Shown piece after piece: positions 26,087-36,507 of a DNA stretch of 64,000 nt (positions within the stretch are counted from its first letter, which is position 1; each line of letters opens with the position of its first letter). The stretch is from Neelides folsomi. Its lineage: Eukaryota > Arthropoda > Collembola > Neelipleona > Neelidae. The position numbers were made by a program, and so were the translations under genes. Below the pieces are notes generated by a model. That model made no database searches. It was not told the origin of the DNA and saw only the letters and a list, made by a program, of their open reading frames with translations. The stretch covers positions 1 through 64,000 of the forward strand of contig JAQGBZ010000080.1 in assembly GCA_034687125.1 (NCBI GenBank), read 5' to 3'.

Positions 26087-27294
26087 TACAATTGTAAGAT
26101 GAAGACTATTTAAAGACAGGTAAGGTCATCCGATATCAAAAATGAAGAGATACCGAGTTCAAAATTAACGAATTTTGCACATTTCGATGTCCCTACCGGA
26201 GTTGGCGAAATCCGTTTGAGCTATGGACTATGGACGTGAATGAGAAAAATGAAAACCAATGGAGAAACAAGCATTGGATTTCAATTGCCGCGTCTTTCAC
26301 CCTTTATATTCTCTTTACACAAGGAATGTCTACATTTACAAAATTAGTAACGATTTTGAATTAAAAACATTTATATAATTTTGAAAAATTCATTTTAATT
26401 CTTAAAATATTATTAACAAATCTAGAAAATATTTTAACAAATTATTATTTTAAAAAACAATTAAAAGTAAAACAAAATTTCAAAACACAAATTATTCGTA
26501 CTTTTATAGATGTAAAAATAAATACCAAAACTGCTAAATAATCACAATATATTTATTTATCATTGAATATTTGTAGGTAAATATGTATCACTTTTATGTA
26601 TAAGGATTTGGGTCAAATTGACATGTTATATATAAATAATTAACATAGGTAATAAAATTATTTCATAAACAAAAGCCGATATTATTATTCTTAGTTAATT
26701 GAATTGAAATTTTTAATTCAATTCTAATGAACTCTCAAAATCAGTTTAACAAATTGATTAGCTTTTATAGTTAAATATAAAATTTTAGTTCGGGCATTAT
26801 AAAGTGTAATCTTAAGGCTAGAGTCAGAGTGATAAAACTCGCGATTATTGTTGTTGAGCTTGAAACGATGCATGGTTATACGCGCCGGTGGGAAAGGAAC
26901 GAGGATTCATTTCTAAATTTAAGCTGATTCATTATTAATTTTCCATTGTTTACATTCAATTATCATTCAAATGTTTTTAACAAATCTATTGAAAGTTTCG
27001 GCCTGTTGGGTAAACCCACCTTCGTCGTCATTAGACTTATTCATCCTGCACATGTTCAGTGCAATTCTGAAATTTGTGTCTATTGTTCACTGAAAGATCA
27101 CATTGATTGATTTTAATTGATACATTAATTCATATTTTAATCGTTTTATATTCTTTTAATTAAATATTTATTTTTTACTTAATTGCCTTAAAGGCAGATT
27201 AAAGCTGATAATTGTTTAGATGTATAGGTAGACTAGTTATATCAGTATTGTGTTTAAATTTTATTTGGCTTTTAAAAAAACTATTGTATCTAAT
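26087..27294. other. Upstream of METTL13, no gene seen
   Basis: AT-rich, with no supported ORF. The METTL13 promoter should lie in the first few hundred bases. Slightly GC-richer islands occur near 26880 and 27000-27060 without coding signals. Confidence 0.45.
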
Positions 27295-28002
27295 TAGAAT
27301 TTGGGAACATCAAAGTATGGCATATGTATTGGCATAGGTAATGTTTGGCAAGTATTTTATGGCATTAGAATCTTATGGCTTAATGCTTATATGGCACAAG
27401 CATTTAATGGCATAATGCTTAAACTGCACAAATATTTATTGGCATAAGTGTTTAAATGATCCAAGCATCAAGCAATCCAACAACTTGAAATTTACTTATA
27501 GCTGTGTAAAATATAAGTATAGGGGAGTGTAACTACATATGCATTCGTCCTTTATTTATATGTTAATCATTAATTATGAAATCCTCAGTTCATAATAATG
27601 ATGTTTTTTCTCATATCTAAAGTTTTATATATACATATATGTTAATACATATATGTTAATACATATATAAATATACGAGCAAGTGGTAATAAAAACAATG
27701 TTAATGCATCTTCATATTATCTTAAACTATTCATTTAATTCTTTTGTTTAGGAATATTCTTTTTAATAAAAATGTGCATTTTTACACATAAAGCTCGATT
27801 TATACATAGACTGATGTATACATCCGTCATTCTTCCTCAGAATTTCGAGTCGGCAAGATAATTTTAAAATCGCTGCCTACAAATTTACATATAGCTAATA
27901 TGCTTAGGGGGCTAGGAGGAGAACGGTTTCCCATTCAGCTCGTGGAACGTGGAAGTACGAGGTTAAAGGCGGTCCGGGGACCGGTTTAAAGGTCCGGCAA
28001 TA

Positions 28003-28378
28003 GTCTATGGATATGGATTGGCAAACTACTCCCCATGGGAACCAGGCGTGGAGCAAGATTTCCAGCTTACCTGTGAAATTGTTATGACTCGACAATTGAT
28101 AAACTACCAAGAACAAATAATTCCATTGAATCCTGGAACAAATCCTTTAACAAATTGATTAGAAATTCTCATCCACAAATATTTCAATTCATCGAATCGA
28201 TTAGGAAAGATTATTGCTATTCTCATCTTAAAACAAATCAAAATATTGGTGGAACTCCAGTTTCCGAAAGAAGGGCTTACAAAAAGTATGATGCAGAAAG
28301 AAAAATTCACTCAATTGTCTCAAATTATAAAGAACCAAAAGAATTCGGCAAACTTTCATTGGACACTTACCTGGCATG
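28003..28378 (+). pseudogene. MULE-type transposase C-terminal fragment
   Basis: One plus frame reads IWIGKLLPMGTRRGARFPAY, then LPRTNNSIESWNKSFNKLI, HPQIFQFIESIRKDY and AERKIHSI. This order (IGR..PRG.R..PRFPIE.WN, then LPRTNNA.E.WH..F, then HP.IW.FI..L) is the familiar C-terminal part of MULE transposases found with FLYWCH proteins in arthropods. A stop codon falls where the family has Trp in the .LWN. motif, and the catalytic DDE core upstream is not recognisable. It is a dead fragment lying between the long TIRs of the surrounding element. Confidence 0.7.
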
Positions 28379-28439
28379 ACTTGGATACAATGTGAAATTT
28401 CAAAATTAATTAAAATAATGATTTATTTGGACTAACGTT

Positions 28440-28640
28440 TAAATTTTTTAATTGACCAATGTAATTATAAAATTGAAAAAGTACTTAATTGGACAATGTA
28501 TATTATAAAAGTGAAACTTCTTAATTGGACAAAGAAAATTATAAAAATAAAAATTTTAAAGTTTTAATTTGTTAATGTGAAATATAAATTTTAATGTGTT
28601 TAATTGGACAATTTAAAATATTAAATAAATTTTAAATTTG
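28440..28640. repeat. AT-rich minisatellite (TTAATTGGACAA units)
   Basis: Four to five imperfect, roughly 45-55-bp units each contain TTAATTGGACAA followed by an AT-rich stretch such as TTATAAAA. They lie inside the MULE-like element directly after the transposase remnant. Confidence 0.5.
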
Positions 28641-29538
28641 GACACTGTAAAATATAAATTTTAAAGATACAAAGTGAAATATTAAATTAATTGCAATTTT
28701 CTAATTTAATAAATAATTTAAATTATAATTTAATAATTGACAATTAAATTTTATATTTTTATTGTATAATATTGATATTTAACTTTACTTTTAAAAGTGT
28801 ATTATTAAATTAAATTCAGCCGTATTAAATTTTCAGTAATAAATATACATTTTTAACATATTAAATGTTCAAAATTTTCAGCCAATTTAAATTTATAAAA
28901 ATTATTTATTAAAATAAATATTTAATTTTTTAACGGTTTAATTAATTTCTTTTTATCTTTAGATCCTCCAATGTGTACGAGGAATACCCGCACATTAGGA
29001 AATCCTAACTATGACCATTTTTATGGTTTTTGGCAGAATGTATATTATTTCATCTGTCTTTAATTATGTTAATAGTCTTTGCCTACTATCATCACTTCCT
29101 TCGTGTGCATTACATATATGTTATTTGATTAAATAGATAAATATGTTATGCCAATATTTGTGCAATTTAATCATGCCATTAAATACTTATGCCATTTGAA
29201 TTTTGCCAGATTCCTAGGCCATAAGATACTTATGCCATAAGATACCAAGGCTATAAGATACTTAGGCCAATACAATTATGCCAATGTTTACCTATGCCAA
29301 TACATATTATGCCATAATTTTAGGCTCCCTATAATTTTACTTGCTTTGAAGTTTTAATTTTGGCTTGTTTTAGTAATTCGAGATATTCCCTAAGTCTATC
29401 AAACGATCATTAACAATGAAGCAACTTAATTGTAGTTTTATCACGTGTGATTTATTAATTTTATAATTCGATTATTAATTTTACAATATTTAATATGAAC
29501 ATAAATGTATATTTTCATTGCTCTAATAGAATTAAAAA

Positions 29539-31707
29539 TTATTTCCTTCCCGTATCTTCTTTGATAAAATCAGCAACTCTCTGAAAAATTATAAATAACA
29601 TTATTGGTTAAAAAATTGCAGTTTGAAAATAATGGCAATTAAAAGCTAATTATTTAACTTACTTCTCCAATCATGTAGCATGTTGACATCAATGACCCTG
29701 TAGCAGCAAAGGGCATGATTGACCCATCAGCAACTCTGAGTCCTTCAACTCCTCTGACTCTCAATCTCGGATCAACCACAACATTTGGATCATTTCCATC
29801 TCCCATCCGACAAGTTCCAGCATACAAATATTTGGTTGCTGAAAGAGTCCTAATTGTACATTCAATATATTCGTCGCTTTCCTTCGGTAGGAATTTTTCA
29901 CAGCCGGGAATGACAGTTGAGAAACGTTTAGCTCCGAGGCGTTGGAAAGCTTCAGTCTGTCCGAATTTGGCAGCAATTTTATGCGCAGCAATTAGTCGTT
30001 TGATGTCAAGCTCATCGTGGAGAAGATTTGGTTGAACGTACAAAGGAGCTGTTGGGTTATTTTCCCTCAATTTGAAATAACCCTTCGATCTCACATATTT
30101 GAGATCAATTAATAAATGGATCGTGGGTTTATTCTTGTAACGTCCAAAGTATTCTCGTTTGATTTCTTCTTTTAATCCAGGGCCGTATGATTTAAGTCCA
30201 TCAGTGTCTGGATGATATTGGTAAACAGTAATTAAAGTGTCTAGTGGTCCATATAATGCGTCTTCGCCGTTTATCTTTGGTTCGGGGATTTTTGTATCAA
30301 GTGTAATTAAACCACATTGGACGTCATAAAACGTACCTCTAAAATTTGAAAATCAAAATAATTATAAATACTTACAAGGGTGTTATAAAATTATTTACCT
30401 ATTTAATTAAATTATATAAAATTGTAAAAAATTATAGAAATTGAAATTTTATTACCCAAGTGGTCCTGTTCTATTAGCAATAAAATCATTAAAATTCTTA
30501 AATGTGATGACGTCATCCCAATGAGTGTAAACGGTTTGATTTACGACAAAATCTACACCTTGAGTTTTCACATGTGTGAAAAGATTTTGTCCAACAGGTA
30601 AATCACTCACAAGTGGAATTCCCATTTCTTCCATATGATCTTTCGGTCCAACACCAGACAACAAGAGCAATTTAGCAGATCCGATATATCCCCCAGACAA
30701 AACAATTTCTTTCCTCGCCATTACTGTTTTCTTTTGACCTTGGTGCATAAATTCAACTCCGACCGCTCGCGGTAATTTTGAATTTTCGCTTGAAAACAAA
30801 ATCTTGTCAGCTCGGGCTTTAATGAGGATTCTAACGTTTTCTCGATGTTTGATTGGTTGAAGGAAAGCTTTGGCTCCTGAACATCTCACACCGTCGACAA
30901 TTGCTCTTTGAGGAATTGAAGCTCCAATTTGATCTCTTGCATTTAAATCCTTTCTTTTGTATCCAAGTTCATTGGCCGCGTCTATGAAAGCTCGAGTAAG
31001 TCTTTGATATGCTGGATCGGCCAAGGATAAATTCATTGTTGAAACTTTCAAATACCCTCCACGACCATGGAATTCCGGGCTTACATTTTTGTCCAAATTG
31101 TCTTCAGATTTTTTGAAATATGGTAAAACATCTTTAAATCCCCATCCTAAAAATAAAAAAACATTTAAATGAAGATTTTATCAAATGCAGTTAATTAATT
31201 AAATTAATATAGTTAATTCATTTATTCAATTAATTTGAATTTTTGTATTTTACCTTTTGCTCCATAATTCTTTTCCCATCCATCATAAACTCCATAGCCT
31301 CCTCTGCTATAAGCCATTCCATTCATTGTTGAGCCCCCGCCAAGAATGTTATGATTCAAATTTGGCGTTTGACGATTTGGAAATCCCAAACAAGCTTTTT
31401 CCTGTGGCTCGATTTGATGAACTCCGCTGGTCATGGACGGCTCCTCGACGTTTAACATGTCAAATGCTGGAAAATCACTGGCGACCGTTTCGGTTTCTCC
31501 TTGCTCCATACAGAGAACTTTCATATCCTTCATTTCCGAGAGTCGATTGCAAACCACTGATCCAGCCGTTCCAGTTCCGACAACGATATAATCGTAAACG
31601 TCGTCGAATGTGGTAATTGCCCCAAGACTTTCATGAGTCTTTTGGGACTGTTGTATGTAAGAGGCAAAGGACAATAATGTCGTTGTCATCAACCCTTGAT
31701 TCCACAT
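29539..31707 (-). CDS. GMC oxidoreductase paralogue A, catalytic His replaced
   Basis: Four coding exons, 31707..31254, 31146..30456, 30338..29663 and 29580..29539, join in phase for 620 residues. The FAD-binding Rossmann motif YDYIVVGTGTAGSVVCNRL lies near residue 40. GMC signature 1 (NILGGGSTMNGMAYSRGGYG, then YDGWE) and signature 2 (VLSGGYIGSAKLLLLSGVGP) are present. Family members (glucose dehydrogenase, choline dehydrogenase) oxidise alcohols using a His in a YHPVGTC motif and a second His/Asn near the end. Here the first motif reads KYLYAGTCRMG: the His position is Leu (codon 29827-29825). The second site reads ATGSLM, giving Ser. FAD binding looks intact, but normal alcohol oxidation is doubtful. 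The N-terminus is hydrophobic (LMTTTLLSFASYI), possibly a signal or anchor. A 5' UTR intron is likely (acceptor just before the ATG). Paralogue B lies head-to-head. Confidence 0.9.
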
Positions 31708-31921
31708 TTCTAAAATAATAAAAATTGAAATTTAAGACAACTAAGTTTTAAATGTATAACTTTTTTAGTAAAAAACTAAAGATGAATTTTTTTAATTCAT
31801 AAATAAAAATTTAATATTTTTAAAAATATGAAGAATTTTTACTTCTGAATGGAGAACTCTCAATCTAATTTAATAGTAGAAGGTGTGACTAGTTTGTGAA
31901 ATTGTCGGGTTTGCTTGACTC

Positions 31922-31929
31922 TTTATATA
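31922..31929 (-). promoter_or_regulatory. TATA box of GMC gene A
   Basis: TATATAAA on the minus strand, in the context CAGTATATAAAGAGTC. It lies about 70-80 bp upstream of a probable 5' UTR donor (AGAA|GTAAAA near 31844). Spacing and context fit a core promoter. Confidence 0.6.
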
Positions 31930-32774
31930 CTGCGAGTTATTTATTTAATTCACAATTGAACTAATTGAATATTGTTTTTGCGGTTTTATTTTATTGATGC
32001 ATAGTTTTTGTGGTTGTGCGGGTTTAAATAAATTGTTTTGAATAAAAATTTTGGACGTCATTAATCGTTCATGGATATTCATTAAGTAAAACATTTTCAA
32101 AGAATCGGTTAATCAACGTACAATGAGAAGAATGAGGACAAAATTAACGTTTTGAACGTAATTCAAATTTTACAATTGTTGAAAAAAATGAAATCGCAAA
32201 GAATAATACATATAATACATAAGAAAATGACATATACATATTGATAAATTACTTTCGTCATGCAATTTATAACATAAGCTCATAAAAGAAATTGGTATGC
32301 TATTAAATAATGATTGAATAACTCAATAAATCATTCACATTCAAATTTTTTCTTTTATAATATTATAAAGATTATTGTAATTATGTGTTTACGTTTTAGG
32401 TATTTTATTTACCTTATTAAACACATTGTACTTTATTTATCCAAGCTAACTGAATCTACAAATGCGAACGGCGAAGTTCTCAAATTAAGAATTGACAATT
32501 GCTATTTTGGACAATTTGCTAAAAAACCACACAATAGTAATTGATAAAAGTCGAACTTTGATAAAGCTTAACAATGCCTATTCATTTGTATATTATGAGA
32601 TCAAATTAAAATAGATTACTTGAAGTATCTTTTGTTAGACTCAATTATTAATAGTTTCATATTACAATATTTATGTTACCAATATTTGCCCACACGTCTG
32701 TTATTGAATAAACAATTTTTTGAATGAAAATAATGAAATCATTTGTCTGATTACTTCACGAATAATTGAAATAA

Positions 32775-32820
32775 TTAGTAGATTTAGATCATTAATATTA
32801 ATGTGTAATGCAAATATAAA
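32775..32820. repeat. 46-bp interspersed repeat, copy 1
   Basis: Matches 38092-38137 at 44 of 46 positions; the core is ATTAATATTAATGTGTAATG. The second copy lies within the transposon at 37071-38885, so this copy may be a remnant of a related element. The flanking bases do not match. Confidence 0.6.
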
Positions 32821-33165
32821 CAGCTAAGAATGATTTAGATGAACTTTTAATTATTTGTATTTTTCAAAAGGAATTTTGAACAAACAATTCAGAAATTTGG
32901 TAAAACCATCATCAGCTTGCATTGTTTAAGCAAACAATGATGGATCTAATTGGCTTTTATTTTTATATTTCTTTTATTTCCTTTAAACAAACGGGGAAAT
33001 TTTGCCTAATGTAATTGAACAATTCAAATTTTACGCAAAACAATTCCCAGAACGTTTGTTTTTCTATATTGAATTCAGGTGAATAAATAAAATTTCAGAC
33101 GAATCAATGATAATTTATTATGGAGTTTTCAAATTACGTCAAAAAATTAATTGCTTTCCTTTTAG

Positions 33166-33174
33166 TATAAAAGG
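33166..33174 (+). promoter_or_regulatory. TATA box of GMC gene B
   Basis: TATAAAAGG on the plus strand, 300 bp upstream of the ATG and about 80 bp before a probable 5' UTR donor (ACAAA|GTAAAA). It mirrors the promoter arrangement of gene A. Confidence 0.6.
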
Positions 33175-33465
33175 ATAAATTTTGAACATGTTTCATATCC
33201 AAATCAAACCAGACATTAGAAAATTTAATCAAAAACAAAAAAACAAAGTAAAATATTTAAACGTTTTTTAAATATAACAACCTATACTGTAGTCTTTCAA
33301 AACATTCTATTGGTTTTCCAGTGAAGAGTTTTAAGACATTCAATTGATTTATTTAATTTCAAGTTGAAATTAAAATTTTGAAAATTATCTTAACACTTGA
33401 AAATAATAATTATAATGTTATTTTTTATTTTGTTAAAGAAATGAATTAAAATTCTTTTTTCAGAA

Positions 33466-35733
33466 ATGCATTGGACCCAAGGAGTTATGACGGCCACTTT
33501 GATCTCATTGGCCTCTTACATCCAACAATCTCAAAAAGCTCACGATAGCCTTGGAGCAATTAAAACATTTGAAGACTCCTATGATTACATTGTTGTTGGA
33601 ACAGGGACGGCTGGTTCCGTCCTTTGTAATCGTCTCTCTGAAACAGCCACCATGAAAGTTCTTTGTTTGGAACAAGGTGGAACAGAAACGGTGTCAAATG
33701 ACTTTGCCTCATTTGATAATTTGAATCTTGAAGAGCCTAGCTCAACCACAAGATCTTATTTAATTGAACCTCAAGAATACGCTTTGGAAGGATTCCCAAC
33801 CAGACAAATGGGTTGGCTCACTCATAATGTTCTTGGCGGGGGCTCAACAATGAACGGAATGGGTTACAATCGAGGAGGTTATGGAGTATTTGATGGATGG
33901 GAAAAAGATTATGGAGCTAAAGGTAATTTTTTAGCAATTTTAACTCACTATTTTAATTTTAATTAAATTGTAAAATTACAGCCAAAATAATTATTTTTAA
34001 TTGTCATTAAAATAAATAATATCGGATTATCGTTTTTAATTAATTTTAATATTTTTAATTTAAGGTTGGGGATTCAAAGACGTTCTTCCCTACTTCAAGA
34101 AATCCGAAGACAATTTGGATCTTACCGTTGACTCAGAATTCCATGGACGCAATGGATATTTAAAAGTTTCAACATCAAATATTTCCAATGCAGTTGAAAC
34201 TTACCAAAGAGTTACGAATTCATTTGTCAAAGCGGCCAACGAATTAGGATGGCCAAGTTTGGATCTAAATGGAAGAAATCAAATTGGCGTTGGAATTCCA
34301 CAAAGAACAATGGTCAATGGTTTGAGATATTCAGGAGCGAGATCTTTTTTGCATCCAATCATTAGAAGGGAAAATGTTCGGATTCTTATTCACGCTCGAG
34401 TTCATAAAATTTTATTTTCAAATGAAAATTCAACTTTACCGCGGGCGGTCGGAGTTGAATTTATGCACGAAGGGAAAATGAAAACTGTGAGAGCGAATCG
34501 GGAAATTATTTTGTCTGGGGGATATATTGGATCTTCACAATTGCTCATGTTGTCTGGAATTGGACCAAAAGAACATTTAAATGAAATGGAAATTCCGATA
34601 GTTAGTGATTTGCCAGTTGGACAAAATCTCCATTCTCATGTGAAGGCCCAAGGTGTCGATTTTGCAGTGAATCAGACAGTTTATACGAATTGGGATAAAC
34701 TCATTACTTTTGAAAATATAATGAATTTTATTAATAATAGAACCGGTCCAATTAGGTAGTTAAAACTAATAATTAATTCATTTTCCTCTATATATTTATT
34801 AATTTCAGTTAAAATCTTATACTTTGAAAATTTATATAATTTAATTTAAATGATTTAATCATAATTATAATTTACTAATTTTACTAATTTTAAATTTAGC
34901 GCTAGTTTTTACGATGTCCAAACGGCTATAATGAATGTTAACACTGGAGTCCAAGAGCCAAAAATCAACGGTCAGGAAGCAACATTTGGACCAGTCGACG
35001 GATACATAATTCCCCATCTTTATCCCACTGATACCGACGGACTTAAAACGACCGGGTCAGGAATTAAACAAGAGATCATGGAGGAATATTTCGGTCCTTA
35101 TAAAAACAGCCCGAGGATTAATATGATTGCTGCGCTTAAATATGTCCGTTCAAGAGGATTCTTAAAATTAAGATCGAAAAATATTGCCGATGATCTTTTT
35201 ATCCAACCAAACATTTTGAAAGACGATCTTGATGTGAAACGTCTAATAGTATTGCAAAAAATTGCCGCTAAATTTGGAGAGACGGAAGCTTTCAAAGCTC
35301 TTGGGGCCAAACGTTTTACATCAACAATTCCTGGATGTAGGAAATTCTTACCAGCCGATAGCGACGAATATATTGAATGTACAATTAGGACTCTTTCGGC
35401 TTCCCAAATGTTATATGCTGGGACTTGTAAGATGGGAGATGCTAATGACCCCAAAACAGTAGTCGACCCGAGGCTAAAGGTAAAAGGAGTTGAAGGACTA
35501 AGAGTAGCGGATGCATCAATTATGCCGTTTGCTACCACTGGTAACTTGATGGCTCCTGTTTATATGATCGCAGAGGTAATGTTTTATCATCATTCAAAAT
35601 TTTAAAATAATGTATAAGATTAAGTAAATTAATAATCAAAATTTTAATTAATTTATATATGTAAGTATCTAATGTGTGGTGATTGTATTTTTAGAAAGCA
35701 TCTGATATGATCAAAAAAGACTTGGAGCTTTAG
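33466..35733 (+). CDS. GMC oxidoreductase paralogue B, catalytic His replaced
   Basis: Four coding exons, 33466..33922, 34065..34755, 34900..35575 and 35695..35733, give 620 residues. That is the same total length as gene A, with introns at the same places and in the same phases. The Rossmann motif YDYIVVGTGTAGSVLCNRL, signature 1 (NVLGGGSTMNGMGYNRGGYG) and signature 2 (ILSGGYIGSSQLLMLSGIGP) are intact. The active-site motif reads SQMLYAGTCKMG, so the family His is Leu (codon 35411-35413), as in gene A. The second catalytic position keeps Asn (TTGNLMAP), which gene A has lost. The N-terminus is hydrophobic (GVMTATLISLASYIQQ). The head-to-head layout, equal length and shared loss mark an inverted duplication after the His was lost. 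The substrate is unknown. Confidence 0.9.
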
Positions 35734-36507
35734 TGTTTCACCCTCACATGCACATAATTTATTCAATATTTTGTATATTTGTTAATGAATTATTATGAGA
35801 AAATATTTAAAAGTATAAGAAATTGGGAAATAAATTAAACTATGTTTAATTTAATTAATTAAACTAAACCTGTTTATTTGCGTATAATACGCCCTCGCGC
35901 ATTATACGCCCCCGCGTATAATGCGCACAATTTTTGCAGGAAAAATCATGATAATACATAATACGTCCTCGCGTTTAATACGCAATGACGGACAGTATTA
36001 GAAAATGCTATTGAGTTTAGAAGCACGTGAGAGGATTTTCATTCATCCGATTCAACCAGAATGAAATGGCTCAATTTGTTCTCAACTTTAAAATATCCAT
36101 ACGTTGCATTAAGTTAACTAACATCTAACTTAAATTCATTTTGACAGGTTCATCTCTTTTGATGTGAGATTAAAGTCATTTGCTAGTATACAGGAAAATA
36201 TATCTTTATTTTTAGATTATACATACATACATATACTTTTCCAATAAAAGATTATAAAATCAATATTAAGCCTACCTTTTACGTCTACCTTTTTCTTTAT
36301 TCCCGCTATTGTAAACCTTTCTTATTAAAGAAAAATGACCCAAAATTCCTTATCAATTTAAAAATGAATATGAATGCTTAGAATAAATACCGTGCATGTG
36401 TGCATTGTGAACTTTATACAAATAAAAACCTCAAGAAAACTGAAGAAATTAACATTCAAATCTAAACATGTGTAGATCAGGACCAAATAATCAATCCAAC
36501 TTTCCAA
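35734..36507. other. Intergenic, GCG-palindrome cluster and upstream of 36508 gene
   Basis: Holds the 3' UTR of GMC gene B, the GC-rich palindromic cluster at 35880-35985 and AT-rich sequence. No ORF is supported. Confidence 0.5.
35880..35985. repeat. Cluster of 13-bp GCG..TATAAT..CGC palindromic units
   Basis: Three 13-bp units lie at 35880-35892, 35897-35909 and 35914-35926. Unit 2 (GCGCATTATACGC) and unit 3 (GCGTATAATGCGC) are exact reverse complements, and unit 1 is a near copy; CCTC and CCCC separate them. Related units recur at about 35962-35985. This could be the foldback end of a small transposon. No partner end was identified. Confidence 0.55.

Larger units (their letters stand above)
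27303..29329. mobile_element. Decayed MULE-like DNA transposon with long TIRs
   Basis: The two ends, about 27303-27450 and 29130-29329, are inverted repeats of each other. Both start GGGA and carry repeated ATTGGCATAGGTAA and ATGGCATAAG units, with an inner match TGCACAAATATT. The flanks are near-identical 8-bp duplications (TAGAATTT at 27295-27302, TATAATTT at 29330-29337). Inside is a remnant of a MULE-type transposase (28003-28378, plus). The arms are degenerate and internally repetitive, so the element is old. The 8-bp duplication and long TIRs fit the Mutator-like class. The region around it is otherwise AT-rich, with short tandem repeats at 28440-28640. Confidence 0.65.
31708..33465. 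promoter_or_regulatory. Bidirectional intergenic region of the GMC pair
   Basis: This 1.76-kb gap separates the divergent starts of the two GMC genes. Each side has a TATA box about 190-300 bp upstream of its ATG and a probable 5' UTR intron: for A, donor near 31844 and acceptor at 31717-31716; for B, donor near 33248 and acceptor at 33462-33463. The middle is AT-rich and contains one copy of a 46-bp interspersed repeat (32775-32820). An ORF at 32314..32544 has no recognisable product. Confidence 0.5.

Noticed and set aside
29715-30035. 106-residue plus ORF
   Set aside because: Antisense of GMC gene A exon 3.
35098-35538. 146-residue minus ORF
   Set aside because: Antisense of GMC gene B exon 3; composition mirrors the plus-strand codons.
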